Shown: positions 8,797 to 19,501 of the stretch, in pieces
Position numbering within the stretch: position 1 is the first letter of the stretch
Layout: each line of letters starts with the position of its first letter
Assembly (NCBI RefSeq): GCF_008386585.1
Contig: NZ_VUOB01000018.1
Location: 1 to 64,000, forward strand
DNA length: 64,000 nucleotides
From: Solihabitans fulvus
GTDB lineage: Bacteria > Actinomycetota > Actinomycetes > Mycobacteriales > Pseudonocardiaceae
Direction of reading: 5' to 3'
Made by a program: the position numbers and the translations under genes
The notes under the pieces: generated by a model
Told to the model about the DNA's origin: nothing
Databases searched by the model: none
The model's input: the letters and a program-made list of their open reading frames with translations, nothing else

Positions 8797-11759
8797 GGCT
8801 GCATCTGCTTGAGGTCACCGCGTTCGGGCCGTATCCGCGGCACGAGACGGTCGACTTCGACGCGCTCGGCGGCGACGGGCTGTTCCTGCTGCACGGGGAC
8901 ACCGGCGCCGGCAAGACGACGTTGCTCGACGCGGTGGCGTTCGCGCTGTTCGGCACGGTGCCCGGCGCGCGCGGGGACGTGAAGCGGCTGCGCTGCGACT
9001 TCGCCGAGCCGGACACCATGACCGAGGTGGCCCTTGAGCTGACTGTGCAGGGGCACCGGCTGCGGCTGACCCGCAGCCCCGAGTACGAGCGCCCCAAGCT
9101 GCGCGGGGAGGGCGTCACCAGGCAGCAGGCCAAGGCGTCGCTCACCTGGCTGACCCCGGCCCCCGGCGGCGAGCCGGTCGAGGGGCTGACCCGCATCGAC
9201 GAGGTCAGCCGCACGGTCGGGCGGCTGCTCGGCATGAGCGCGGAGCAGTTCTTCCAGGTGGTGCTGCTACCGCAGGGCGAGTTCGCGCGGTTCCTGCGCG
9301 CGGAGACCGCCGAGCGCGAGCAGTTGCTGGAGAAGCTGTTCGGCACCGAGCACTTCGCCGACGTGGAGCGGTGGTTCCGGGACCGGCGCCAGGAACGCCG
9401 CAGCACGCTGGACGCGCACAAGCAGGTCGCTGGCCAGCTGGTCGCCAGGGTCGCCCAGGCGGCCGGCGAGGAACCGCCAGACGGCGACGGCGACGCGGAG
9501 TGGCTGAGTTCGGTCGTGAAGCGTCGTGCGGAGGCCACGGCCGAGGCGGCCCGCCTCGCCGCGATCGCCGCCGCGGAACGGATCCGGTCGTCGGCCGCGC
9601 TGGCCGCGGCGCGGGACACGGCCGAGCGGCTGCGCCGCAGGAGCGCCGCCGAGGCGACCCTCGCGGAATGCGCGGCCGAGGAGCCGCGACTGCGCCAGTG
9701 GGAGGCGGAGCGGGACGCCGCCCGCCGCGCGCTGGCAGTGCTGCCGGCCAACCGCGTCGCCGTCGAGCTGGCCGGCGAGCTGGACCGCGCCCGCGAGCAG
9801 GAGGCGAGGGCGGCCGCGCGCTGCGGCAGGCTCGACTTCGCCGGGACGGGCGGCCCGGTGTCCGCGCTGTTGGTGGCGCGGGACGAGCTGCGCGAGGAGG
9901 CCGGCGGCCTGACCCAGCTGGCCGCCGAGGCGGAGCAGCACCGCGCGGACCTGGTTCGGCTGGACGAGCTGGCGGACGAGGAGCGGGCGGCCGTCGAGGA
10001 CAGCACGCGGGTGGCCGAGGCCGTCGCCGCGCAGCCGATGGCGTTGGCACTGGCCAGAACCGCGGTAGACGAGGCGAACCGCGCCGAGGCGAGCGTGGCT
10101 GGCCTGCGCGCCCAGCAGACCGAGTTCGCGGAGCTGGTGGAGATCGCGCGGCGGCTCCCCGGCACGGAACGGGACGCCGTGGCCGTCGAGGACGAGTTGC
10201 GCGCCGCCGTCGACGCGCACCAGCTGGCCCGCGAACGCTCCCAGGAAATCCGGGCCCGACGCCTGGACGGCATGGCGGCCGAGCTCGCCGGCAGGCTGAC
10301 CGCCGGCGAGCCCTGCCCGGTCTGCGGCGGCACGGAGCACCCCGCGCCGGCCACCCCGGTGCCCGAGGCCGTCAGCGAGTCCGACGAACGGGCCGCCGCC
10401 GAGGTCGCCGACCGGGCCGAACAGCGCCGCCGCGAGCTGGAGCTCCGCAGGGAGAGCGTGCAGCAAACCCTTGCCCTGCAACGGGAACGACTGGCCGGCC
10501 GGACCGGGGAGACGCTGACGGCGGAACTGGCGTCCGCCGACCAGGCGCTCGCCGAGGCCGAAACGCTTGCGGCGCAACGAGAGCAGCGCGCGGCCGAGCT
10601 GGCCGAACTGGAGCTGCGCGGCGCGGCGCTGACCGCCCAACGGATCGACGCCGAGCAACAGGTCGCCGCCGCCAAGACGGAACGCACCGGCCTGGCCGAG
10701 GCGGTCGCCGTGCGGGCCGTGCGACTGGACACGGCGCGCGGCGCCCATCCGGACGTGTTGGCCAGGCGCCGGCACCTGGTCGAACTGGCCGAGGCGGTTG
10801 GCGACCTGGCCGCCGCGCGCCAGTCCACCCAGGACCTCGCGACGCGGGCGGCGACCGCGCTCGCCGAGGCGGACTCGGCGGCGCACGCGGCCGGCTTCCC
10901 CGATGTCAGGGACGCCATCGCGGCCGCGCGGGACGCCGCCGAGGTGACTGCCCTCGACCGTCGCATCACCGAGCTGACCGTGGCCAGGAACAACGCCGAG
11001 GCCACCCTCGCCGCACCGGAGCTGACCGGCCTGCCCGAGGACGCCACGGCGGACCTGACCGCCGTGACGGAGCAGGCCGAGTCGGCCCTCGCCTCGGCCG
11101 AGTCCGCCGCGTCCGTGCGCGACGCGGCGAAGGAAGCCGAGGACCGGGTCGGCGCGCTGGCCGCGCGGCTGCTGGCCGCGTGGGCCGAGCTGGAACCGAT
11201 CGAGGCGGAGTTCGCCGAACTCGACGCCCTGACGGACGTCGTGAACGGCCGGGGCCAGAACGCGCGCAAGATGTCGCTGCGCTCCTACGTGCTGGCCGCG
11301 CGGCTGGAGGAGGTCGCGGTGACGGCGACGCGGCGGCTGGAGCGGATGAGCCAGGGCAGGTACTCGTTCGTGCACTCCGACGCGGCCGGCGCGCGCGGCA
11401 CGCGGGGCGGCCTCGGCCTCGACGTGCTGGACGACTACTCGGGCCGGGTCCGCCCCGCCAAGACCCTCTCCGGCGGCGAGTCGTTCCTGGCGTCGCTGGC
11501 GCTGGCGTTGGGCCTCGCGGACGTGGTCGCGGCGGAGACCGGTGGCGCGCTGCTGGACACCCTGTTCGTCGACGAGGGCTTCGGCACGCTCGACGCGGAC
11601 ACCCTGGACCTGGTGATGAACACCCTTGACGAACTCCGCGCCGGCGGCCGGGTGGTCGGGCTGGTGTCGCACGTCGAGGAACTGCGCCAACGCATTCCGG
11701 TGCGGCTGCGCGTCCGCAAGGCGCGCACGGGTTCCACGGTGGAGATCACCGCGGCGTGA
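8793..11759 (+). CDS. sbcC: SbcCD nuclease, subunit C (Rad50 family SMC ATPase)
   Basis: A 988-aa Rad50-like ATPase. The Walker A motif GDTGAGKTT is near residue 36, with a Q-loop region at LPQGEFARFL. Two long Ala/Glu/Arg-rich coiled coils follow, separated by a zinc hook (EPCPVCGGTEHP, about residue 508) that joins two molecules. The C-terminal lobe has the signature KTLSGGESFLASLALALGLA (about 890) and Walker B with LFVDEGFGTLD (about 920). The GTG at 8793 overlaps the sbcD stop. In-frame sequence upstream of 8793 lies inside sbcD and is not part of this protein. Confidence 0.97.
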   Translation: MRLHLLEVTAFGPYPRHETVDFDALGGDGLFLLHGDTGAGKTTLLDAVAFALFGTVPGARGDVKRLRCDFAEPDTMTEVALELTVQGHRLRLTRSPEYERPKLRGEGVTRQQAKASLTWLTPAPGGEPVEGLTRIDEVSRTVGRLLGMSAEQFFQVVLLPQGEFARFLRAETAEREQLLEKLFGTEHFADVERWFRDRRQERRSTLDAHKQVAGQLVARVAQAAGEEPPDGDGDAEWLSSVVKRRAEATAEAARLAAIAAAERIRSSAALAAARDTAERLRRRSAAEATLAECAAEEPRLRQWEAERDAARRALAVLPANRVAVELAGELDRAREQEARAAARCGRLDFAGTGGPVSALLVARDELREEAGGLTQLAAEAEQHRADLVRLDELADEERAAVEDSTRVAEAVAAQPMALALARTAVDEANRAEASVAGLRAQQTEFAELVEIARRLPGTERDAVAVEDELRAAVDAHQLARERSQEIRARRLDGMAAELAGRLTAGEPCPVCGGTEHPAPATPVPEAVSESDERAAAEVADRAEQRRRELELRRESVQQTLALQRERLAGRTGETLTAELASADQALAEAETLAAQREQRAAELAELELRGAALTAQRIDAEQQVAAAKTERTGLAEAVAVRAVRLDTARGAHPDVLARRRHLVELAEAVGDLAAARQSTQDLATRAATALAEADSAAHAAGFPDVRDAIAAARDAAEVTALDRRITELTVARNNAEATLAAPELTGLPEDATADLTAVTEQAESALASAESAASVRDAAKEAEDRVGALAARLLAAWAELEPIEAEFAELDALTDVVNGRGQNARKMSLRSYVLAARLEEVAVTATRRLERMSQGRYSFVHSDAAGARGTRGGLGLDVLDDYSGRVRPAKTLSGGESFLASLALALGLADVVAAETGGALLDTLFVDEGFGTLDADTLDLVMNTLDELRAGGRVVGLVSHVEELRQRIPVRLRVRKARTGSTVEITAA

Positions 11760-11811
11760 GGCACCGTACTTAGCCCCGCCGAAGGCGTGTCACGTGCGCG
11801 GGCGGGCCGGC

Positions 11812-11849
11812 GTGGGCCTGGCCGCCCGGGTTGGTGGGGCCAGGCCCAC
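11812..11849 (+). terminator. Hairpin downstream of sbcC
   Basis: A perfect 12-bp stem (gtgggcctggcc and its complement) with a 14-nt loop begins 52 nt after the sbcC stop and precedes the histidine kinase gene. No T run follows. It probably ends the sbcDC transcript. Confidence 0.6.
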
Positions 11850-11974
11850 TCCTCGGCTGAGCCGGCGCGAATCGGGCTCCGGACAGTGCACAGTGGAGCC
11901 ACGAAGCCGCGCCGACGGGACCGGCGCGGACGCACGTGCCACCGTCGGGCTCGGCACGCGAGAGGGAGGGATCC

Positions 11975-13231
11975 GTGCGACAGCTGGGGTCGTGGGTGGC
12001 GAGCGCCTGCGTGGGGTTCGGGCGAGCGTGCGTCGCGCTGGTCGTCGCCATGCTGGTCCCCGCCGTGTGGGCCGCCGCCGTCGGCCTGTGGCTCTGGTGG
12101 GGCGGCAACCCGTGGTCCTGGATCGCGCCGTTCGTGTGGGCGAGTATCGGCACGCTCGTGCTGGCCCGCCCGGTGTGCCGGATGGTCCGCTCGCTGGTCG
12201 CGAGGTGGACCGGCACCGTCATTCCCGCCGGCTACCGGCAGGCCGGGCCGGTGACGCGGCTGTCCACCGGGTACTGGTGGAACGGCTACTCCTACTCGCG
12301 CACCAGCCGGGACGCCCGCAAGGACCAGCGGATGCGGCTCTGGTGGGGCGATCCCGCCACCTGGCGCGACCTGCGGTTCACGGTGCTCGCGCCGGTCGCC
12401 GTCGGCGTGGTCGCGGCCGTCCCGCCCGCAGGGGTCGCCGGAGCGGTCCTCGGGTTCGCCCAGCCGACCCTCGCCGCGCGCGTGTTCGGTGTGCTCTGCG
12501 CGGCCGTCGCGGTCGGCAGCGCCCCGTACGCCTGGCGGCTCGTCGGGCCGGTGGCGGGCCGCCTCCTGCGCGCCTCGCCCGCGATGGTGCTCACGGACCG
12601 GGTCGCCGAGCTGACGGCTCAGCGCGCGGACACGACGGTCGCGCAGGCCGCCGAGATCCGCCGGATCGAGCGGGACCTGCACGACGGGGCGCAGGCCCGC
12701 CTGGTCGCGCTCGGGCTCTCGCTGGTGATCGCGGAGAAGGTGTTGGACGCGGACCCCGAGCAGGCCAAGGCAATGCTGCGGGAGGCGCGGGCAGGCGCGG
12801 CGACGTCGCTGACCGAACTCCGCGAACTGGTCAGGGGAATCAGCCCGCCGGTGCTGACCGAGCGGGGACTCGTCGACGCCGTTCGCTCGCTCGCCCTGGA
12901 CAGCCCGCTCGACGTGGCCGTCAGCGCCGACCTCGAACTGCGCCTCGACCCACCGATCGAGGCCGCCCTGTACTTCGGGATCACCGAACTGGTGACCAAC
13001 GCGGTCAAGCACGCCGAGGCGACCACGGCGCGGATCTCCATCGCCCTGGTCGACACCGACATCGTCGTCGACGTCGAGGACGACGGCCGGGGCGGCGCGG
13101 ACGTGCTGGCCGGCGGCGGACTCGCGGGGCTGCGTCGCCGCCTCGCGGCCTTCGACGGCACCCTGGAGATCACCAGCCCGGCAGGCGGGCCGACCAACGC
13201 GAGAATGGCGGTGCCATGCGAGTCGTCGTAG
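11975..13231 (+). CDS. NarL-type sensor histidine kinase
   Basis: A 418-aa membrane histidine kinase. It has two N-terminal helices (about 15-65), a juxtamembrane loop rich in Tyr/Trp/Arg and two to three more helices (about 135-205). The HisKA_3 dimerisation domain follows, with phosphoacceptor His236 in IERDLHDGAQARLVALGL. The ATPase domain has an N box (GITELVTNAVKHAEA) and a G box (VEDDGRGGADVLAGGGLAGL). GTG 11975 was chosen because GGGAGGG lies just upstream. The gene overlaps the following response regulator by 16 nt. There is no recognisable extracytoplasmic sensor domain, so the signal is probably read in the membrane. Confidence 0.94.
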   Translation: MRQLGSWVASACVGFGRACVALVVAMLVPAVWAAAVGLWLWWGGNPWSWIAPFVWASIGTLVLARPVCRMVRSLVARWTGTVIPAGYRQAGPVTRLSTGYWWNGYSYSRTSRDARKDQRMRLWWGDPATWRDLRFTVLAPVAVGVVAAVPPAGVAGAVLGFAQPTLAARVFGVLCAAVAVGSAPYAWRLVGPVAGRLLRASPAMVLTDRVAELTAQRADTTVAQAAEIRRIERDLHDGAQARLVALGLSLVIAEKVLDADPEQAKAMLREARAGAATSLTELRELVRGISPPVLTERGLVDAVRSLALDSPLDVAVSADLELRLDPPIEAALYFGITELVTNAVKHAEATTARISIALVDTDIVVDVEDDGRGGADVLAGGGLAGLRRRLAAFDGTLEITSPAGGPTNARMAVPCESS

Positions 13232-13863
13232 CCGAGGACCTCTACCTGTTGCGCGACGGGTTGGTCCGGCTCGTCGAGGCCTACGGGCACGAGGTGGTGG
13301 CGACGGCGGCCACCGGGCCCGAGACGCTCGACGCGCTGCTGAGGTGGCGGCCGGACGTCGCCATCGTCGACGTCCGCATGCCGCCGACCCAGTCGGACGA
13401 GGGCCTGCGGGCCGCGCTCGCCGCCCGCAGGGAACTGCCCGGGCTGCCCGTGCTGATCCTGTCCCAGCACGTCGACCAGCTGTACGCCCGCGAGCTCCTG
13501 GCCGACCGGGCTGGCGGCATCGGCTACTTCCTCAAGGAGAGCGTGTTCGACGCCGACCAGTTCGTCGACGCCCTGGCGCGCGTGGCCGGCGGCGGGACCG
13601 CGATGGACCCGGCCGTCATCGCCAAGCTGCTGTCCAGCGGGTCGTCGAACCGAGGGCTGGACCGGCTCACCGAGCGCGAGCAGGAGGTGCTCGGCCTGAT
13701 GGCGGAGGGACTGTCCAACCAGGCCATCGCCCAGCGGCTCTTCCTCAGCGACAGCGCTATCAGCAAGTACACCACCTCGATGTTCGGCAAGCTCGGCATC
13801 GTCGATGACGACAACAACAACCGCCGCGTCCTCGCCGTCCTCACGTATCTGAACAAGCCCTGA
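13216..13863 (+). CDS. LuxR/NarL-family response regulator
   Basis: A 215-aa two-domain regulator. The receiver domain (1-125) has the acidic pocket at AEDLYLLRDG, phosphoacceptor Asp52 (VAIVDVRMPP) and a conserved Lys in GYFLKESV. The LuxR helix-turn-helix (~150-215) reads LTEREQEVLGLMAEGLSNQAIAQRLFLS. It overlaps the cognate kinase by 16 nt, and its 3' end overlaps the convergent EamA gene by 23 nt. An orphan regulator at 61699 is a close paralogue, so cross-phosphorylation by the kinase at 11975 is possible. Its targets are unknown. Confidence 0.95.
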   Translation: MRVVVAEDLYLLRDGLVRLVEAYGHEVVATAATGPETLDALLRWRPDVAIVDVRMPPTQSDEGLRAALAARRELPGLPVLILSQHVDQLYARELLADRAGGIGYFLKESVFDADQFVDALARVAGGGTAMDPAVIAKLLSSGSSNRGLDRLTEREQEVLGLMAEGLSNQAIAQRLFLSDSAISKYTTSMFGKLGIVDDDNNNRRVLAVLTYLNKP

Positions 13864-14812
13864 CGCGCGCCGGACCGTGCTCGTTCGCGCGGCCGATGGA
13901 CCGCAGGCCGACCACGCACCCGGCCGTCACCGTCGCGGCGCCCAACGCCGCGACCATCGTCAGCTGCTGCGCGCCGAGCAGCACCGAGACCGCCAGCCCG
14001 GACACCGGCATCAGCCCGATGAGCACCCCGGCCCGGTCCGCGCCGAGCACGGACACCCCGGTGTACCAGCAGCCGAAGGCGAGCGCCGTCACCACGAACC
14101 CGAGGACCAGCAACGCGGCGGCCTCCGTGCCGGTCGGCATCCGCCACCCGCCGAACACCGTGCCGAGCGCCGACTCGCCCACGGCCGCGACGATGCAGGA
14201 CCAGGTGGACGTCTCCACCGCGCCGTGCCTGGCCACCATGCCGGCCGCGCACAGCGTGAACATCACCTCGCAGGCCAGCGTGAGCAGCGCGAGCGCCAGC
14301 CCAGGCCCGTGCCACGACCCGCCGCCGGTCAGCACCGCAACTCCCCCGATGACGAGCACGGCGCCGACCAGCGCGGCCGGCGACGGCCACCTGCGCCGCA
14401 GCGCGGGCACCGCGATCGCCAACACCAGCGGGCTCGCCCCGAGCACCGCGGCGACCAGGCCGGGCGTGGCGTAGCGCTGGCCGTAGAGCACCGCGGCGTT
14501 GAAGCCGACCATGCCGGCGCCGACCATGCCGAGCAGCGCGAACACGTCGCGTCCGGTCAGCCTCGGCAGCGTGCTCGCCGAGGCCGTTGCCCCGCCGGAC
14601 GGCGACCGGCGCCGCCGGTCGCGCAGCCGCAGCCAGCCGTAGAGGGCGAGCGCGCCGATGGCGTACCGGATCGCCTGGCCGGTGAGCAGCGGGTAGTCGT
14701 TGAGCAGTCCGGTCACCGGCACCGAGCCGCCGACGATGAGCGCGGCCATCGCCGCGAGAGCGGCGGCCACCGGCTCCGACGTGCTCGGCCTGGTCAGGGT
14801 TTGCTGTTCCAC
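13841..14812 (-). CDS. EamA (DMT superfamily) exporter
   Basis: A 323-aa polytopic protein with about ten membrane helices in two five-helix repeats, typical of EamA/DMT metabolite exporters. A cytoplasmic linker rich in Arg (LRLRDRRRR) separates helices two and three. The start is GTG 14810-14812. It is divergent from a MocR-type regulator; MocR genes often control the transporter or enzyme next to them. Substrate is unknown; amino acids or vitamin B6-related compounds are plausible, from context only. Confidence 0.9.
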   Translation of the reverse strand: MEQQTLTRPSTSEPVAAALAAMAALIVGGSVPVTGLLNDYPLLTGQAIRYAIGALALYGWLRLRDRRRRSPSGGATASASTLPRLTGRDVFALLGMVGAGMVGFNAAVLYGQRYATPGLVAAVLGASPLVLAIAVPALRRRWPSPAALVGAVLVIGGVAVLTGGGSWHGPGLALALLTLACEVMFTLCAAGMVARHGAVETSTWSCIVAAVGESALGTVFGGWRMPTGTEAAALLVLGFVVTALAFGCWYTGVSVLGADRAGVLIGLMPVSGLAVSVLLGAQQLTMVAALGAATVTAGCVVGLRSIGRANEHGPARVRACSDT

Positions 14813-14830
14813 ACCGCAGAGGCTGCCGGC

Positions 14831-14883
14831 GAAGTGGCCCAGACGTAAGCTCCACTTTCATGACCGGCGAATGGACCACTTTT
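14831..14883. promoter_or_regulatory. Candidate MocR operator, three AAGTGG-type sites
   Basis: Three related sites surround the MocR start. gaagtggcc (14831-14839) is on the plus strand; tccactttc (14851-14859) and ggaccactttt (14873-14883) are on the minus strand, reading AAAGTGGA and AAAAGTGGTCC. MocR proteins often bind repeated half-sites near their own promoter, so autoregulation and control of the divergent exporter are likely. Confidence 0.45.
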
Positions 14884-16284
14884 CGGGAGCTGCTGCTGCC
14901 CGCCATCGCCGAGGTGCCCGCGGGACGCCGGGGCCGCGCGGTCGAGGCGGCGCTGCGCTCGGCGGTGCGGGAGGGCAGGCTCGCGCCCGGCGGCCGGCTA
15001 CCCTCCAGCCGCGATCTCGCCGGCCAGCTCGGGCTCGCGCGCGGCACGGTGACCGCCGCCTACGCCCAGCTGGTCGCCGAGGGCCACCTCACGGCGCGGC
15101 ACGGCTCCGGCACGAGGGTCGCCGAGTCCGTCGGTCATGCCGCCGGCCCGAGGCGGCCCGCCGAGGACGGACCGCCGAAGTGGCGGTTCGACCTGCGTCC
15201 TGGACTGCCCGCGCTTGGCGCGTTCCCGCGCGCCGACTGGCTCGCCGCGACGCGGGCGGGCCTCGCGGCGCTGTCCGACGAGGAACTCGGTTATCCCGAC
15301 CCCGCAGGGCTTTCCGCGCTGCGCGCCGAACTCGCCGACTACCTCGGCCGGGTGCGCGCGGTGGCCGCCGACCCGGCCGAGGTGCTGGTCACCAACGGCG
15401 TCGCCGAGAGCCTCGCGCTGACCGCGGGCGTGCTGGCCGCCGAGGGACACCGGACCATCGCCGTCGAGGACCCGCACCACGAGGGTCAGGACGAACTCCT
15501 TGACGCGCATGGACTTCGCGCCGTGCCGGTGCCGGTCGACGACGAGGGCATCAGGGTGGACCTGTTGTCCCGCACCGAATGCCGCGCGGTGCTGGTCACC
15601 TCGGCGCACCAGTTCCCGCTCGGCGTCGTGCTCAGCCCGCGCCGCCGGCACGCCCTGGTCGCCTGGGCCGCCGAGCGCGACGGGTACGTGCTCGAGGACG
15701 ACTACGACGCCGAACACCGCTACGACCGGCCGGCACTTGGCGCTGTGCAAGGACTTGCGCCGGACCGGGTGATCTACCACGGCAGCGTCAGCAAGGTGCT
15801 CGCGCCCGCGCTGCGGATCGGCTGGCTGGTCGCGCCGCGCGCGCTGCACCCGCTCGTGGTGCGTCGCAAGCGGTTGACCGACCTCGGGTGCAGCCCGCTG
15901 CCGCAGGTCGCGCTGGCGCACCTGCTGCGCACCGGCGGCTACGACCGGCATCTGCGCCGCACCAGGGCCCTGTACCGGCGCAGGCGGGATGCGCTGCTCG
16001 ACGCGCTGGCCACCGCCCTGCCGAGCTGGCAGCCGGTCGGTGTCGCCGCTGGCCTGCACGTGGTGCTGCGGCTGCCGGCCGGCACGGACGACGTCGCCCT
16101 CCAGGACGCGCTGGCCGCGCGCGGGGTGCACGCGCCCGCGCTGTCGGGCTACCGGATCCGGCCCGACCTCGGTTCGCCGTCGAACACCCTGTTTCCCGGG
16201 CTGGTGCTCGGCTACGCGTCGATGTCCCCGGACCGCCTGCGCGCCGCCGTCACCGAGATCGCCGCAGCCGCCGCTGCTTGCTGA
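14860..16284 (+). CDS. MocR-family regulator (GntR HTH + aminotransferase fold)
   Basis: A 474-aa fusion. Residues ~25-90 are a GntR winged helix (LAPGGRLPSSRDLAGQLGLARGTVTAAY); ~115-470 are a fold-type I aminotransferase domain with PLP lysine Lys312 in GSVSKVLAPALRIGW and the cofactor-contacting DDYDAEHRYDR. These proteins sense PLP or an amine and act as regulators. Start ATG 14860. The last ~8 codons, an Ala run ending in Cys, lie in the first copy of a 103-bp tandem duplication. The divergent EamA exporter is a likely target. Confidence 0.94.
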   Translation: MTGEWTTFRELLLPAIAEVPAGRRGRAVEAALRSAVREGRLAPGGRLPSSRDLAGQLGLARGTVTAAYAQLVAEGHLTARHGSGTRVAESVGHAAGPRRPAEDGPPKWRFDLRPGLPALGAFPRADWLAATRAGLAALSDEELGYPDPAGLSALRAELADYLGRVRAVAADPAEVLVTNGVAESLALTAGVLAAEGHRTIAVEDPHHEGQDELLDAHGLRAVPVPVDDEGIRVDLLSRTECRAVLVTSAHQFPLGVVLSPRRRHALVAWAAERDGYVLEDDYDAEHRYDRPALGAVQGLAPDRVIYHGSVSKVLAPALRIGWLVAPRALHPLVVRRKRLTDLGCSPLPQVALAHLLRTGGYDRHLRRTRALYRRRRDALLDALATALPSWQPVGVAAGLHVVLRLPAGTDDVALQDALAARGVHAPALSGYRIRPDLGSPSNTLFPGLVLGYASMSPDRLRAAVTEIAAAAAAC

Positions 16285-16465
16285 CCCCACCGCCATAAAG
16301 GACGCCTTCCCGACATCAGTGGCGCACTATGGGACCGTGCTGCTCGCCGAGATCGTGGACACCGCCGCAGCCGCTGCTGCTTGCTGACCCCACCGCCATA
16401 AAGGACGCCTTCCCGACATCAGTGGCGCACTATGGGACCGTGCTGCTCGCCGAGACCGTGGACAC
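16260..16465. repeat. 103-bp direct tandem duplication at mocR end / ligase start
   Basis: Positions 16260-16362 and 16363-16465 are nearly identical (two single-base differences seen). Each copy holds the mocR tail, its TGA, the intergenic leader with cataaaggacgccttcccga, and the first codons of the ligase gene from GTG CTG CTC GCC. The period is not a multiple of three. The first copy therefore has an abortive reading frame from GTG 16337 that ends at a TGA after 16 codons. The second copy has the working ligase start at 16440. Confidence 0.92.
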
Positions 16466-17975
16466 CTCCGCCGCCGTCGCCGCCACCCGCTCCCGGCTGG
16501 CCAAGGTGGCGTCGCTGGCGGCCCTGCTGCGGCAGGTCGCCGACGCGACGACCGCCCGCGCGGTGGTCTCGTTCCTGGTCGGCCAGCCACGGCAGGGCCG
16601 GATCGGCGCAGGCTGGCGGACCGTCGTCGAGCTGACCCCGCCGCCTGCCGCGAGCCCCGCGCTGACCGTCGAGGAGGTCGACGGCGTGCTGGACGCGGTG
16701 TCGCGGGCGGCCGGCAAGGGGTCAGTGCAGCTCCGCGCCGACCTGCTCACCGGGCTGTTCGCCTCGGCGACGGCGGCCGAGCAGGAGTTCCTGCGGCGGC
16801 TGCTGACCGGCGAGCTGCGCCAGGGCGCCCTCGAGGGCGTGATGCTCGACGCGGTGGCCGCAGCGGCCGCCGTCCCGGTCGACACCGCGCGGCGCGCGTT
16901 CATGCTGTCCGGGAGCCTGCCGGACACGGCGGCCACGGCGCTGTCCGACGGGCTGGACGCGCTCGCCGCCGTCCGCCTCGAACTGGGTCGGCCGGTGCGT
17001 CCGATGCTCGCCTCGCCCGCCGAGTCGCTGCCAGAGGCCGTCGCCGAGCTGACGCCCTGCGTCGTCGAGTACAAGCTCGACGGCGCGCGCATCCAGGTGC
17101 ATCGGGACGGCGACGCGGTGCGCGTGTTCACCCGCACGCTGCGGGAGATCACCGCGAGCGTGCCCGAGCTGGTCGAGCTGGTGGCCGGCCTGCCGTGCCG
17201 CTCGGTGGTGCTCGACGGCGAGACGCTGGCGCTCACCGACGACGGCCGCCCCCGCCCGTTCCAGGAGACGATGAGCCGGTTCGGCGCGACCACCGCGACC
17301 GAGCTGCTGCTGAGCCCGTACTTCTTCGACTGCCTGCACCTGGACGGCGTCGACCTGATCGACGCCCCGCTGGCCGACCGGCTGACCGCGCTGCGCCGCG
17401 TCGCCGCCGGGTACCGGATCCCGTCCACGGACTCCCCCGACCTGGCCGCCGCGACCGCCACCCTGACCGAGGCCATCGCGGCCGGGCACGAGGGCGTCAT
17501 GGTGAAGTCCCTCGCGGCCCCCTACGCGGCCGGGCGGCGCGGCAGCGCCTGGCAGAAGGTGAAGCCCGTGCACACCCTCGACCTGGTGGTGCTGGCCGCC
17601 GAGTGGGGGCACGGGCGGCGCACCGGCACGCTGTCCAACCTGCACCTCGGCGCCCGCGACCCGGACGGTGGCCCGCCGGTCATGGTCGGCAAGACCTTCA
17701 AGGGCCTCACCGACGAGCTGCTCGCCTGGCAGACCAGGGAGCTGCCGGCGATCGCCACCGAGCGGACCGACTGGGTCGTACACGTCCGCCCGGAACTGGT
17801 GGTCGAGATCGAGCTGGACGGCGTCCAGGTCAGCCCCCGCTACCCGGGCGGCGTGGCGCTGCGGTTCGCCCGCGTGCTGCGCTACCGGCCGGACAAGGAG
17901 GCTGCCGACGCCGACACCATCGACCAGGTCAGGGCACTGCTCCCTGGCGCGGATCCGAATAGCGGGTACCGTTAG
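16440..17975 (+). CDS. ATP-dependent DNA ligase (LigB-like)
   Basis: A 511-aa ATP-dependent ligase close in length to mycobacterial LigB (507 aa). The N-terminal DNA-binding domain (1-195) precedes the nucleotidyltransferase core, with adenylated Lys212 in VEYKLDGARIQV. The other core motifs are FTRTLREIT, VVLDGETLAL, FFDCLHLDG, EGVMVKSL and WQKVKP. A C-terminal OB fold completes it. I start it at GTG 16440 (VLLAETVDTSAAVAATRSRL), which matches the family N-terminus. An in-frame ATG at 16329 would add 37 residues encoded by the duplicated leader and is unlikely. It is 6 nt from guaB1. The duplication places a second ligase start and leader upstream, which could alter expression. Confidence 0.95.
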   Translation: MLLAETVDTSAAVAATRSRLAKVASLAALLRQVADATTARAVVSFLVGQPRQGRIGAGWRTVVELTPPPAASPALTVEEVDGVLDAVSRAAGKGSVQLRADLLTGLFASATAAEQEFLRRLLTGELRQGALEGVMLDAVAAAAAVPVDTARRAFMLSGSLPDTAATALSDGLDALAAVRLELGRPVRPMLASPAESLPEAVAELTPCVVEYKLDGARIQVHRDGDAVRVFTRTLREITASVPELVELVAGLPCRSVVLDGETLALTDDGRPRPFQETMSRFGATTATELLLSPYFFDCLHLDGVDLIDAPLADRLTALRRVAAGYRIPSTDSPDLAAATATLTEAIAAGHEGVMVKSLAAPYAAGRRGSAWQKVKPVHTLDLVVLAAEWGHGRRTGTLSNLHLGARDPDGGPPVMVGKTFKGLTDELLAWQTRELPAIATERTDWVVHVRPELVVEIELDGVQVSPRYPGGVALRFARVLRYRPDKEAADADTIDQVRALLPGADPNSGYR

Positions 17976-19421
<1,446 letters not shown>

Positions 19422-19446
19422 CCACGGGCCACTAGGAGCTCTGACG

Positions 19447-19483
19447 CACTCCGGCCCGGCGCACGCCGCGCCGGGCCGGAGTG
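19447..19483. terminator. Bidirectional terminator hairpin, guaB1/phoH2
   Basis: A perfect 16-bp GC-rich stem (cactccggcccggcgc) with a 5-nt loop lies between the convergent guaB1 and phoH2 ends, placed to stop transcription from both sides. Confidence 0.85.
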
Positions 19484-19501
19484 GGTCGTGCGGCTCTCAG
19501 G

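Noticed and set aside
8666..11690. Two long minus-strand ORFs across sbcC
   Set aside because: They read as Ser/Arg- or Arg/Gly-rich shadows. SbcC on the plus strand has Walker motifs, zinc hook and signature.
16329..16439. Upstream ATG start adding 37 residues to the DNA ligase
   Set aside because: The extra residues are encoded by the duplicated leader, and the family N-terminus begins at GTG 16440.
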